Assembly: GCA_026545765.1 (NCBI GenBank)
Contig: CM048844.1
Span: 2,480,001 to 2,544,000, forward strand
From: Plantago major
Lineage: Eukaryota > Streptophyta > Magnoliopsida > Lamiales > Plantaginaceae
Length of the DNA stretch: 64,000 nucleotides
Reading direction: 5' to 3'
In this document: in pieces, positions 22,673 to 33,771 of the stretch
Layout: every line of letters starts with the position of its first letter
Position numbering within the stretch: position 1 is the stretch's first letter
Position numbers and translations under genes: made by a program
The notes under the pieces: model-generated
Seen by the model: the letters and a program-made list of their open reading frames with translations, nothing else
The model's database searches: none
What the model was told of the DNA's origin: nothing

Positions 22673-23080
22673 AACTTTAAACACAAAAATGTTTAAAGTT
22701 AAAAGTACAAAATTTGTAGTTAGATATGTGATTTTATTTCAGCCTCTAGCAAAAGTGCATACTAAATTTATAACTTTTGTCACATTTTTACGTTTATAAA
22801 ACTATACGCGGGTTGCTAAATGTCACATGATAAATATGGGAAACTTTTGTTAATCGACAGTACATAATAGAGACATCTTATCAATCAATTCATGTGTGTA
22901 CCAAAAGAAAGGAAAAAACTTTGAAGATGACAAATTTGTACGGAATCCCAGTATACTGGCCATGCTTTGGCGTGAAAAATGGACTTTTGTGGTTGCAATA
23001 CAACATGCTCACAGTCGCACTCAATTATTCTCAATTGAATTTTCCAAAGTTATAGTATCAATTATCAGCATCAGCTTTGC

Positions 23081-23087
23081 TATAAAA
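23081..23087 (+). promoter_or_regulatory. TATA box of RLP-2
   Basis: TATAAAA in the conserved block gctttgctataaaacca, 114 bp before the ATG at 23195. Confidence 0.65.
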
Positions 23088-23596
23088 CCACCCAAGCCAT
23101 CATGCATTCACAAGCTTATAGCATACGAAATATATATATTCCAGTTTTCTTCAACTTTTCAGTAACATTTGTTCTTGTTTTCATTCCAAATAAGATGTCT
23201 CCTTTCACTCTTAGTTTCATAAAACTTTTGGTAATGTATTCGATGATGATGCATGTGTTGCTCCGGGAACGAAGGGAATACAACTTTCAGAGATTGTATT
23301 ACGAAGGAAAAGAATGCTCTCCTCAAACTCAAAGTAAGCTTTTCTGATCCTTCCAATAGATTATCATCATGGAACGCCAACACTGATTGCTGCAAATGGC
23401 AAGGTGTCGAGTGTGACAAACTATCTCAACATGTTATTGCTCTATACCTCCAAAATGATCGTTATGAATACGATGACTCTGCTTCTTTTCATGCTAACAT
23501 GTTATCGAGTGAAATGATTGATTCCTCAAGTTCAGAGTTGGAGTATTTGAGTTGCGTGGACTTGAGTGGCAATGACTTTCGGGGGAGCCCAATTCC

Positions 23597-26500
23597 TGTT
23601 AGAATTTTAGCACTAATGAGGCTAGTCCACGACTTTGTACCTCAACCAAAGGGGCCCCACACGTTTGAAATGAAGTTTCATTAAACGTGTATAATCTACT
23701 ATGGTTGTAGCGCCCTGAATTTTAAAAAGACGAACTAAGGAAAATATGACTCGCGCTAGTTCGTGAGCTTGAAAATTCGACGAACTTGACTTTTAAAAAT
23801 ATAAAAACATAGTTCAACGCCTTGTGCGTTCTTTTACATGACATGAAAATTCTTAAATATAATTCGTGAACTAGTCAAAATATGCAGCGGAACTATAAAA
23901 TCATAAAAGCTTTGATACAAGACTCTAAATACATGAAACTGAAAATGGTAAAGACGCTTCGGTAAAGATCACTGCTCCGGCACGCTCCACTCCAAAAGCT
24001 CGGCTTCAAATACCTAAAATAGATATTTTAGAAAGGAGTCAGCCGTGACCACTGGCTGAACAAGCTCCATGCACGTGCCATGACCTAAAGTTCTATCTTC
24101 ATGTCTTTTAAATCTTTTAGTCTTACTTAATGCAATGCAACTTAAGACTTGACTTGACTCTAAACACTTGAACTTGTTCTTCTTGAAAACTTTTAACTTG
24201 ACCTTGAACTTAAAACTTAACTTCAAACATCTTAAAAAGATAACATGATCGCGAGCTCACTTGGCATCGTAGGTTCCTATCCTGGTCCATGGTGGCTATC
24301 TGCCGGCCTCAGGTCACTTTCGTGTCTCTATCCGTTGAATAATAAACTGCCGGCCTCGGGACCTTGGTCCCTATCCGTTGAACATGAACTAATAACTGCG
24401 CCACAAATATCAAGATAATTCCCTACGAGCCCCTTTACTTAAACATGAACTTTAACTTGGAAACTTTTCCTCGCTTCAAACTTACATCTTATTAAAATGA
24501 ATGCATGCTTCTAAACTCTAACTCGTAAATGCATGGACTAATGTGTGTGCATAAACATCATACAACACCACTTCATCTCTTATATAAATATGCATATATA
24601 AGGATCTGGAAACTTTATGAATAAACAGAGTAAACAGACTACACGTTATTTTATACTCAAAAATCAAACCATACAGTACAAAACTGCATGCCATAAATTC
24701 ATCCGCTAATGTACATACTGATGTGCATCATATATATAACCACAACAGAGATTACCAAAGTACTAAAATTACAATATACAAAAATCAAGACAATCATCAC
24801 ATTTGCTGCTCAGACTAACAGGCTTCCTTAATTGTAACATTAGACAATTTGACAATTTGTGACATGAGGCAATTTAAACCATATTCCATGTTTCATCGGC
24901 TGACAAATAACAAAGCATAATATTATAAAACATGAACTGTAACATAACCGTGCACAAACTCTAAGGAATCTTGCAAGTATATCATATCATAGCATAGATA
25001 ACAACAGATCAATTATTCGTGGATGAAACCATATAACACATATAACAATTAATCACGCAAGACTTAATTCATACATATATATACACTTGTGATGCAAGTC
25101 ATAGGGGAACTTGCCTTTTCCGGTAAAACACAAAACTAATAGACATGTACGGCCTACTCTTCACCTACGCATGCAACCTGGAGCCTTCGCATCATAAACA
25201 TCCATGTTGGTCCAGGAGAAAGATCAAGAATTGATTGATAGATGTAAGCTTCTGATTGTTTTCTGGAAGAGAAAGCGTTGCCAATATATGTGTAAACGTG
25301 GGAACCATAGATGCTGGAATGGAGTAACAGAAGAGGGGCTTTAATCCGGTTTAATTGGTAATTAATTATGGAGCTAGAGAAGGGTTTGGGCTTGGCATAA
25401 TTAAGCATTGGGCTGAAGTGAAGGAATGAAAGGCAATGAATTCCTTGCCAAAATCTGCGTACATATGTATGCCAGCTTATAATTGATAAACAAAATTGTG
25501 ACTCTTCAAGTTCATGTAATTCATGGGTTAATTATGATAGGTTTAATTGGATTAATTAGATGTTTAGGCTAGGCTTGACAAGAGTATTGGGCTGGAAAAG
25601 AAGGGAGGGTATGTTGGGCCTGGGATCCACGAACTACGAACACCACACCAACGCTCCGTTCGTTCTAAAACGCCTAAATTCGAAATACGAATTTTTGGGC
25701 TGTTACAATGGTAGTAGATGACACTTGAGAAAGAATTACTAAAATTCATTGAAAGGTGAAAGAGTTATTGAAGCTCAAAGTGTGTTGGTTGATGCATTGA
25801 ATATGGAATGCCAAGAGTTGGAATGGGAGAAGTCCCACATGGCTAAAATTGAAGAAGAAGGAACTACTTATTAGTCTAAGATTTGGGTTAAGTGATTGGG
25901 CCCTTAGGACACCCATGCTTTTGGAAGGGGGAGGAGCTAGATGCTCCTCCACACGCGCCCGGGTCTCGGGACGTAGGCCGTGGGCTCGTTGGGCTCGTGG
26001 GTCCGGGGTTCGCGGGTCGCGGTCTTGAGTTGATTATTATATTTTTGGGCCAGAAACATATTGTGTTTGGTTAAGCCCAATAAAATAATCGGTTAAGTCT
26101 GAAACCAAATTTACGGTCGAGTCCGGTTAGTCCGAGTGAACGCAGTCCGTTCGGTTTGAAATTGAGCGAACTGGTCTGACCATTCGCCAAAGGATGTAAC
26201 TGAAACGAAAATTCTAACAGAAGTGTCTGTTCGAATTTTGTTTCTGCAGGGACCTTTCTGCGAAAGGATACATCTATTCAGACTGCAACTCTTCAATATT
26301 ATAAATAGCCCCCCTAGAATCGATTTCAACACACAGCAATCCATTCTTCTTCCTTCTCTTAAACTACTCTCTCTAAAGCCAGAAAAACCTTTATTGTATT
26401 AGTTCGCAGAGTCAAAGTTCGAGTGCTAGAACTTTGATTCACATACTGCTGTTCTATCTTGGAAGATTATTTGCCAAGTAAACCGTCAGCACCAGAGCGG

Positions 26501-26605
26501 GGCAAATACAGTCTTAAGGAATAAGGCCCAGCCTTTGCTCAGCAGTCTAATCCTATTCCTTACCTACTCCGTTTCTGTACTCATACACTACCAACACTCA
26601 CAACA
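23597..26605 (+). mobile_element. Outer solo LTR inside RLP-2, target duplication ATTCC
   Basis: The element begins TGTTAGAATTTT and ends CACTCACAACA, with 5-bp duplications ATTCC at 23592-23596 and 26606-26610. Without the inner insertion it is about 1.0 kb. The right part has an LTR-like promoter (tattataaatagccccccta near 26300) followed by a leader-like region. No gag-pol sequence and no second LTR remain, so it is a solo LTR. Orientation is plus from the TATA position. The superfamily cannot be told from the LTR alone. Confidence 0.85.
23706..25707. mobile_element. Inner solo LTR, target duplication ATGGT
   Basis: A 2002-bp insertion beginning TGTAGCGCCCTGAATTTTAA and ending TTTTTGGGCTGTTACA, flanked by ATGGT at 23701-23705 and 25708-25712. 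Its ends resemble LTRs of Tekay/Del-type Gypsy chromoviruses, which often start TGTAACGCCC and end in GTTACA (family knowledge, from memory). No internal coding domain is present. It inserted into the outer solo LTR, or into the full element before that collapsed. Small open frames within it (for example 24014-24226 and 25154-25408) are not genes. Confidence 0.8.
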
Positions 26606-26883
26606 ATTCCTTCATTTCTTGGGTTACTGCACGAGTTGCACCATCTTAATCTCTCTAACGCAAACTTCAGTGGCGTTGTTCCTCATCATCTAGGCAATCT
26701 TTCACAATTGAATGTGATCGATCTTAACCATCACGTGTATTATGAGGATCAATTGGCTATCGATGATTTTGTTTGGGTTTCTCGTCTATCGTTACTCAAG
26801 CATCTTGATATGAGCGGAATTAATCTCAATCAAACCAATGATTTGCTCGAGGTACTCAATATGCTCCCTTCTATTAAAGTTTT

Positions 26884-28836
26884 ACCGTAGTAGGTAAATA
26901 GAGTATATTTTGAGCATATTGAATTCTGATAATTCAAGTGGTAGATATCATAGGCTTCAGTATTCGATGTCTGGGCTTCAAAATTCAAATCCCTGTCCGA
27001 AGAGCATATTGAATTCTGATAAATCAAGTGGTAGATATCTTCTTTTAACAAGACTTTGCCTTGTTAAAAGAAGATATGGCAGACATCAATGTATTCTCAC
27101 AGATGCATACATGGATCTTTGCTCACTAACTTTAATGAATAACTACAATGCCATTTTGTCTCTTTCCTCGAAAGGCTTGTGCAGGTGACCCATACTGATT
27201 GTGCTTTTATTCTTTTAGGGACTATACCAATCCGCACCTCCCAGTTGCTCCTTCAGCTATAGATGCCAGTGGCCAGGTAAATTCTTAGAAAAGCCTTTTT
27301 GTCTATATTAGTTAATCATTTGTTGCCTTCCCCATGAAAACACGACACTCTGTAGTCTTAAATTCTTGGGACCTTTTTGTCATTGTTTCTGGCATTGGAA
27401 TGATTCCATATTTGCTGTATAATATAGTCAGTAGTATGCAAATGAAACATATTTACTTTTATTTGCATCAGACTTGTCGTTGTACATTGCCACCCGAAGT
27501 TGTCACTTGGAAGCTACAACTTTATGATTTTATTTTTCAATCAGAAAACTAGTTCAAGTAGTGTTAATACCCTGTAGAATCTTGATCTCACTCTCTTATA
27601 CTCATTCGGTTTCCCTCATCTGCTTTTTAGCAGTTTACTCTAGGAGCTGATGGAAGAAAAATGGAGCCAGAGAGCAATGTCCTCCTTGCGTCAATTGAAA
27701 ACATGCAGTACGCGGTCACTCTGGATGTTTTACATACGGTAACCATATTCAAACATTCTAATCTTGTTTACATGAGTGTTTGGGCACATTTTTTTGTTAT
27801 TACTGTAACCATGTTTTCCATTTAGGTTTTTTCTGCTTTTGGACAAGTCCTTAAAATTGCCATGTTTGATAAGAATGGAGGTCTTCAGGCTTTGATTCAG
27901 TATCCTGGTAAGATGGAACTTTTTACATCAGTTAATACCTCCTCTTTGACATGCATAATATCATGCTAGCTATTCTTGTTCAATATGCAAGAAAAAGAGT
28001 GGAATATATCTTTGGAAAGAGAATCAATTATGACAATAATAAAAGATTTAAAATACTTAAATATGTGAAGAATTTATCCGGACTTCTCTGATTCGCATAC
28101 CTGCGGGCATGTGATTAAGCCGTTGTTCAAAGTTGTATTTGGAAAGAGTGCCTGTATCTATAGGAGTTTTAGCTCTAGATGTTCACAAATTCATTGGGCT
28201 TGCAGATGTGCAGACAGCTGTTGTAGCTAAGGAATCCTTGGAAGGACATTGTATATACGATGGGGGATACTGCAAGCTTCATCTCTCATATTCTCGACAT
28301 ACAGATCTCAGTATCAAGGTAAAAACGAAAAAATATTGCAAGTTGGAATCATGGAAAATAATATCCTAGGAATGAAAAAGTTCAGAAAATAATATGTTCC
28401 TTATATTACCAGATACTTTGTTATTTTCTTTTCTCAGACCCCCCTCTCTCTCTATGTTCTGATTATGAGCTTCTACTGCTGTGTTCAGGTCAATAATGAT
28501 AGGAGGAGGGATTATACAATCCCCATTACTCCTCCCCCTCCAGTTATGAACTCTCAGCCGTCAATATTGGGACAACAACCATATTCTACTGGAGGACCCG
28601 GTTCTCAGGTTCATACCGGACCACAGTATGCACCAGCTCAAGACCGTCATGCCATGACTCCTCCAGCTGGTTGGAACCCTCCTGCGGCGCCTCAATCCAT
28701 GCCTATGCAAATGCATAACTACCCATATGGCGGCCCGCCTCCTCAAATGGGTCCTGGACAGGTACCTCCTCATGTCCAGAACGGGTTACCTCCCTCAAAT
28801 CATATGCACCCGTATCATCATCATCATCGCCAATGA
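26884..28836 (+). pseudogene. PTB2: Truncated PTB gene, copy B
   Basis: Second copy of the PTB 3' part. It begins at the last bases of the exon that ends 8267 in copy A (ccgtagtag|gtaaat) and continues nearly identically. Exons: 27219-27276, 27631-27738, 27826-27907, 28206-28318 and 28489-28836. They encode the linker, the last RRM (EGHCIYDGGYCKLH) and the Pro-rich tail, which here ends with two extra His codons (cat-cat) compared with copy A. There is no promoter, start or upstream RRM, because the left side is RLP-2 sequence. The remaining exons have intact splice sites and frames, so the duplication is recent. It is not expected to give a working protein. Confidence 0.88.
27035..27077. repeat. 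Perfect 18-bp inverted repeat in PTB copy B intron
   Basis: Arms ATATCTTCTTTTAACAAG (27035-27052) and its exact complement (27060-27077) are separated by 7 bases. Copy A has only the right arm, at about 8411-8430. So this is either a gain in B or a hairpin-mediated loss in A. Confidence 0.9.
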
Positions 28837-30135
28837 TGCAAGGTTATGCTCTAAAGATGGCACAAAAGTTAATTTTGTGCTTACCTTTTTCCGGTTAGAG
28901 TCACAACTTACAACGGCGGCATAGGCTATGAAACAGCTCTGCTTTCCAATATTCTGACTTAGTTATGGAGCTAAGATCTATCTGATCGTGTGATTCCAAC
29001 GTACTTTTTGTTGAATGAAATACTTCTCTTGATCATGTTGCCTTTTAAACTTCAATATTGGTTTAACAATCTCCATTAATTCTCATGGTAGTGTGCTGAA
29101 AACTTTTACTCCCCAATCCCATCCCCCTCCGATAGAACTATTTCTCATGTTTAGACCTTCCATAGAAATTCATACTTCCGGTTCCAAAGTCCAATTAACT
29201 TTTTACGGTCAAACAACTTAAAGTTTGAACACAAATTAATATTAAACGGTAAATTTGTAAAATTTATAGGTGGCATGTAGTTTGAAGCTTTACATGCTAA
29301 ATTTCATCCGTAAAATTTCACACGTTTGGGTTGATGCGTTGTTTTAGGTGAAAAGTTAATACTATAAATGTTCAAATATAAAAAGGTGGTAAAACGTGCA
29401 ACTATTTTTATGTGAAATGTGTAATTTAAATTTGTAATTTGTATGTAAAGTTAAGATTACTAACATTCGCGCCTCTTCCTCTAGTATCTCCATCTCTTTT
29501 TTTTCTTCGTCTTCTATTTCTATTCTATTTTCTTTGTAATGTTTGAAGTTTTGTAGGATAATTTTTAACTGTCAAATGTATGAAGTTCTACGATACGAAT
29601 CAGTATAATTTAATCTTGACATCAAGTCTACGGGACCATATATACGGACTTTAATCTTGTGGTTGCAATCCAATAACGACTAGTTGTGTCAAGTAGTAGA
29701 CGTCTTATCAATTCATGTACCAAAAGAATTGAAATGAGAAAAATAAAGATGAGAAATTTGTATGATTCCCAGTAATTTCCAACCTCACCCAAGCACACGG
29801 CATATTCTTGGCTTCTTTCATCTCAAGTCTACTACGAACCCATTACTGATCCATTATATAGTACTAGATCCATGAGATGCTCCGACTGCTGTTTTCAGGT
29901 CATTGTTAGACAGATAAATTTTTGTTCTTTTCAAACTTGACCTCAAGTCTACGGGACCATATATATGGACCTTAATTTTGTGGTTGCAATCCAATTTTCT
30001 GGAGTTTTTCCAAAGTTATACGAGCATAAGCTTTGCTATAAAACCAGCCACATACCTTCACAGGTTTATAGCTCACAAAATATATAAATTTCAGTCTTTT
30101 CTTCAACTTCTCAGTAACATTTGTTCCCACATAAG
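28837..30135. other. Intergenic region between PTB copy B and RLP copy B
   Basis: Non-coding duplicate of 10178-11417. The doubled upstream block is at about 29624-29672 and 29944-29994. A pyrimidine-rich insert around 29465-29535 (cgcctcttcctctagtatct and onward) is absent from the copy A region. Confidence 0.75.
30037..30043 (+). promoter_or_regulatory. TATA box of RLP copy B
   Basis: TATAAAA in gctttgctataaaaccagcc, 99 bp before the ATG at 30136. It is conserved with RLP-1, RLP-2 and RLP-6. Confidence 0.75.
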
Positions 30136-33100
30136 ATGTCTCCTTTCACCCTTTGTTTCATAATGCTTTTGGTTATGTATTCCACGATGATGTCTTGCTC
30201 CAGTAACGAAGGGAATGCAACTTTCAGAGTTTGTATTGCAAGAGAAAGGAATGCTCTCCTGAAACTCAAGGTAAGCTTTTCCGATCCTTCTAATAGATTG
30301 TCATCTTGGGACACCAACACTGATTGCTGCAAATGGCAAGGTGTTGAGTGTGACAAACTAACTAGACATGTTATTGCTCTAGATCTCCACAATAACAATG
30401 ATTACTACGATTATGCTTCTTTTTCCACTAATATGCTATCTAGTGAAAAGTTGGATTCCTCAATTTTGGAGATGAAGCACTTGAGTTACGTGGATTTGAG
30501 TGGGAATGACTTTCAGGAGAGCCCAATTCCTTCATTTCTCGGGTTGCTGAACGAGCTTCACCATCTTAATCTCTCACATGCAAACTTCTCTGGGGTTGTT
30601 CCTCACCATCTAGGCAATCTTTCACATTTGAATGTGCTCGATCTTAATGGTTATTATTTTTATAGTAACCCATTGGTTGTCGACGATTATCATTATCATT
30701 ATAGTAATCAACTGGTTGTCGACGATTTCTTTTGGGCTTTTCGTCTTTCGTTACTCAGGCATCTTGATATGAGCGGCATTAATCTCAATGCAACCAAAGA
30801 TTTGCTCGAGGTACTCAATATGCTCCCTTGTATTAAAGTTATACGCCTCTCGGAGAGTAGACTTGAAAATAGGAATTTAAGTTCTTTTGTAAATGCATCA
30901 CTTTCTAATATCAAACAACTCGATCTAAGTGGAAATCTATTAGATGGACAACTACCTCGCTTTCTAGGAAATCTAACTTCTCTAAGAGACTTGGACCTTT
31001 CATATAACAACTATAACTCTTGCAACCAAGCTAATCTTGATAGACTAACAAACCTTCTCCGCCTTGACCTTAGTTTCAACTCCCTAGATTGTGACGTCGA
31101 TTCCATCTCTCAAGTCCTTGGAAATAATTGTCACTTGGAATCATTGAATCTACGTTTTAATTTTTTCTCTGGGGACATATCGAATTTATTCCTTCTCAAC
31201 TTATCAGCCTTGACGACATTAGACCTATATGAAAATAGATTAAACGGCTCCATCCCATCATCAATTGGAAGTCTAAGTGGCTTGACAGAATTGTATCTTT
31301 CCGCTAATCTACTTTCCGGTCTCATCCCATCATCAATTGGAAATCTAAGTGCCTTGACAAGATTGGGATTGGGTATTAACCAATTAAATTGGTACATTCC
31401 CCTTTCGTTATGGAAACTATCAAAATTGGTGGATCTTGATATCTCCGGTAATCACTTGGAGGGTACGATTACCGAAACTCACTTATCCATGCTCTCACAG
31501 TTACGACGTCTTTATCTGGGCGACAATAACTTGATAAAATTCATAGTTGGAAGTGATTGGGTGCCTCCATTTCAACTAACCTATTTTTCCATGCCATCCT
31601 CTCATATTTCTAGTGGTGAGTTTCCACAGTGGCTTCAAACGCAAAAAGAGCTTGAATATCTGGACATGTCCAACTGCAGCATTTCAAGAAGTATTCCATT
31701 TTGGTTTAGTTACATAAATATGACTGATTTATATTTATCTGACAACCAAATAGAGGGATCGCTCCCTGATTCACTCTGTCAAATGAAATCTCTAAGGTAC
31801 CTAGTTCTCTCCAACAACCAAATAGAGGGATCGCTCCCTGATTCACTCTGTCAAATGAAATCTCTAAGGTACCTAGTTCTCTCCAACAACCAAATAGAGG
31901 GATCGCTCCCTGATTCACTCTGTCACATGAAATCTCTTTCCATCCTAGATCTCTCCAACAACCGATTATCTGGTAATTTACCCCAATGTTGGCCGAGTTC
32001 ATTGGACTTTCTATTGTTGAGCGGCAACAACTTTACAGGAGGAGTTCCTTCTACTCTGAGAAATTGCACTCAATTGTTCAATCTCGATCTCTCCCGCAAT
32101 GGTTTATCGGGACATCTTCCAGATTTTTTTGCAAACTTAAACCGTCTGAGTGTATTGATATTATCATCGAATCAGCTTTCTGGTCTTATTTCCAACTCTA
32201 TTGGTGGAGCCTACTCATTGATATGGCTTCAACTGAGCAAGAACAGCTTTACAGGAGAAATTCCTTTTAGTATGAGAAATTGCACGGCACTGCTTTTTCT
32301 GGATGTTGGAGATAACTCACTTTCAGGAAAATTGCCACAATGGATTGGAAAAAATCTGTTGAATTTGGAAGTGCTTAGGCTAACGAGTAATGAGTTCTAT
32401 GGCACGATCCCTCGTGAGCTTTGTCAACTTTCTGAGCTGCATGTATTGGATCTTGCAAATAATAAGTTGGCGGGAAATATTCCGCGTTGTTTTGGAAATT
32501 TCTCAAGCATGACTCAGTATAATTACACTGCTCCACACTACTTGATAGAGAATATGAGTTTGCAAGAGGTGATTAAAGGAGTTGCACAGGAGTACTTTTT
32601 GACTCTATGGTATCTTATACACATGGATCTTTCCAACAATAACTTGGACGGTGAAATTCCTTTGGAGCTGACCGGGCTTGTTGCCTTGCTTTCTCTCAAC
32701 TTGTCATATAATCATTTGCATGGTAAGATTCCAGGGCGAATCGGAGACATGAGGTCGTTGGAAGCTCTTGATCTGTCAAACAACGTTCTGTCCGGCAGCA
32801 TCCCAACGAGCCTATCAGATTTGACTTCTTTAAGTCGTCTGAACTTGTCACACAACAATTTGACAGGAGCTATCCCAATAGGCCGTCAACTGCAAACTCT
32901 TGAAGACCCTTCGATTTACGAGGGTAACTCTGGTCTTTGCGGACCTCCATTGGTGAAGAAATGTTCCGGCGACAAAGCATCAAATGGTCCGAATGCAGAA
33001 ACTCGTGTTGCAGACGGTGATGAAGACAAAGTCGAGAAGATATGGCTTTACGGAATAATAACAAGTGGCTTCGCAACAGGATTTTGGGGAGTGATTGGAG

Positions 33101-33195
33101 TTCTGGTGTTCAAGCAAAGTTGGAGGTATGTCTACTTCAGATTCACTGATGGGGTTATAGCCAGAATTTTGGGAAGATGGATCAATATGCATTGA
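30136..33195 (+). CDS. Intact LRR receptor-like protein (RLP copy B)
   Basis: A single-exon gene of 1019 codons encoding a cell-surface receptor-like protein of the Cf/EIX/Ve type, which senses extracellular ligands, often from pathogens, and signals through partner kinases such as SOBIR1 and BAK1. The start is the ATG at 30136; the frame continues upstream only to a TTG. Layout: signal peptide (MSPFTLCFIMLLVMYSTMM), cap with the paired-Cys motif NTDCCKWQGVECD near residue 70, a long LRR array with the plant-type L.L..N.L.G.IP pattern, a non-LRR island around SMTQYNYTAPHYLIENMSLQ, four further LRRs, an acidic stretch (DGDEDKVEK), one membrane helix at about 969-992 with GxxxG-type spacing (SGFATGFWGVIG), and a short cytoplasmic tail without kinase. 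Three consecutive LRRs are near-identical copies. It is the intact partner of pseudogene RLP-1. The ligand is unknown. Confidence 0.93.
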   Translation: MSPFTLCFIMLLVMYSTMMSCSSNEGNATFRVCIARERNALLKLKVSFSDPSNRLSSWDTNTDCCKWQGVECDKLTRHVIALDLHNNNDYYDYASFSTNMLSSEKLDSSILEMKHLSYVDLSGNDFQESPIPSFLGLLNELHHLNLSHANFSGVVPHHLGNLSHLNVLDLNGYYFYSNPLVVDDYHYHYSNQLVVDDFFWAFRLSLLRHLDMSGINLNATKDLLEVLNMLPCIKVIRLSESRLENRNLSSFVNASLSNIKQLDLSGNLLDGQLPRFLGNLTSLRDLDLSYNNYNSCNQANLDRLTNLLRLDLSFNSLDCDVDSISQVLGNNCHLESLNLRFNFFSGDISNLFLLNLSALTTLDLYENRLNGSIPSSIGSLSGLTELYLSANLLSGLIPSSIGNLSALTRLGLGINQLNWYIPLSLWKLSKLVDLDISGNHLEGTITETHLSMLSQLRRLYLGDNNLIKFIVGSDWVPPFQLTYFSMPSSHISSGEFPQWLQTQKELEYLDMSNCSISRSIPFWFSYINMTDLYLSDNQIEGSLPDSLCQMKSLRYLVLSNNQIEGSLPDSLCQMKSLRYLVLSNNQIEGSLPDSLCHMKSLSILDLSNNRLSGNLPQCWPSSLDFLLLSGNNFTGGVPSTLRNCTQLFNLDLSRNGLSGHLPDFFANLNRLSVLILSSNQLSGLISNSIGGAYSLIWLQLSKNSFTGEIPFSMRNCTALLFLDVGDNSLSGKLPQWIGKNLLNLEVLRLTSNEFYGTIPRELCQLSELHVLDLANNKLAGNIPRCFGNFSSMTQYNYTAPHYLIENMSLQEVIKGVAQEYFLTLWYLIHMDLSNNNLDGEIPLELTGLVALLSLNLSYNHLHGKIPGRIGDMRSLEALDLSNNVLSGSIPTSLSDLTSLSRLNLSHNNLTGAIPIGRQLQTLEDPSIYEGNSGLCGPPLVKKCSGDKASNGPNAETRVADGDEDKVEKIWLYGIITSGFATGFWGVIGVLVFKQSWRYVYFRFTDGVIARILGRWINMH
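31743..31958 (+). repeat. Triplicated 72-bp LRR unit inside RLP copy B
   Basis: Three tandem units of exactly 72 bp (24 residues, one LRR) at 31743-31814, 31815-31886 and 31887-31958. The first two are identical or almost so, and the third diverges only towards its end. Each encodes NQIEGSLPDSLC.MKSL. RLP-1 has a single unit at the matching place (about 12281). Confidence 0.95.
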
Positions 33196-33771
33196 TAAAT
33201 CATGTAAAATGTGCTAGATGCCTTGTTTTCAAGTTCACTTTTGGAACTTTATTTCCTAAGAGTTGGTCATTTAATTCCTTAATATGTAGTAGTACTTACA
33301 TTAGTATATTGTGTGTGTCTACGTTCAATGTTTACACTGAGTCTGCTATTTAGTTATGATCTATATATATAGTTAGTTGCGGCATTTTCTATCTTTTTGG
33401 TTACTCATAAAGGGCACCAAAATATATTCACAGTTGCAGAATACTTTCTTTTATGGCATCAGGATTATTGAAGCAGACTTGGATTTACATAATGTACCGA
33501 AATTTTCATCTGTCATGCATTTTTAATTCGTCATATAAAACAATTACAATCGTTTTTCTATTTATATTTCAGTAGTAGCAATCGAATTTACGTAGACTGT
33601 CGGCCTGATGTTCGGACATGTCCTGATCAGGTCCACACGGTTATAATGTATTCTTAATATATTCAAACTCATTACTGACAGTCACATATATCTCAACTAC
33701 CAACAAAAAGAAACAAATTCTGGTTTTTCTTAAATTTCTGCAATCGTATTTGGTTTCATGTGGAAGAGATC
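33196..33771. other. 3' flank of RLP copy B and promoter of the next RLP relic
   Basis: The first 200 bp match the RLP-1 3' flank. At 33620-33670 lies cctgatcaggtccacacggt followed by tataatgtattcttaatata. This box recurs inverted upstream of RLP-3 (54890-54950) and, partly, at 59228-59265. Confidence 0.6.

Larger units (their letters stand above)
20881..23194. other. Gene-poor stretch up to the RLP-2 promoter
   Basis: No supported gene. Short open frames at 20887-21264 and 21874-22104 lack protein-like features. 22860-23194 is the RLP-2 promoter, similar to the RLP-1 and RLP-6 upstream regions (ttttgtggttgcaatacaac, tttccaaagttata, gctttgctataaaaccaccc). Confidence 0.5.
23195..26883 (+). 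pseudogene. RLP-2: RLP N-terminal half, split by nested solo LTRs
   Basis: The 5' part of an RLP close to RLP-6. It starts at the ATG at 23195 (MSPFTLSFIKLL). A small insertion near 23245 (repeated atg and an extra gc) shifts the frame, after which 23253-23596 reads the N-terminal cap (NTDCCKWQGVECDK) and the first LRR (LSCVDLSGNDFRGSPIP). A solo LTR with a second one inside it (23597-26605) then interrupts the frame. Coding resumes at 26606 (SFLGLLHELHHLNLSNANFS ... LLEVLNMLPSIKVL). At 26883 RLP sequence ends abruptly within LPSIKVL and PTB exon sequence begins. About 70% of the receptor, including the anchor, is absent. It is not functional. Confidence 0.9.

Noticed and set aside
23706-25707. 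Inner insertion as a DNA transposon because of its inverted-looking ends (TGTAGCGCCC/GGGCTGTTACA)
   Set aside because: A 5-bp target duplication, TG...CA ends, 2-kb length and LTR-like composition fit a solo LTR better; no transposase is present.
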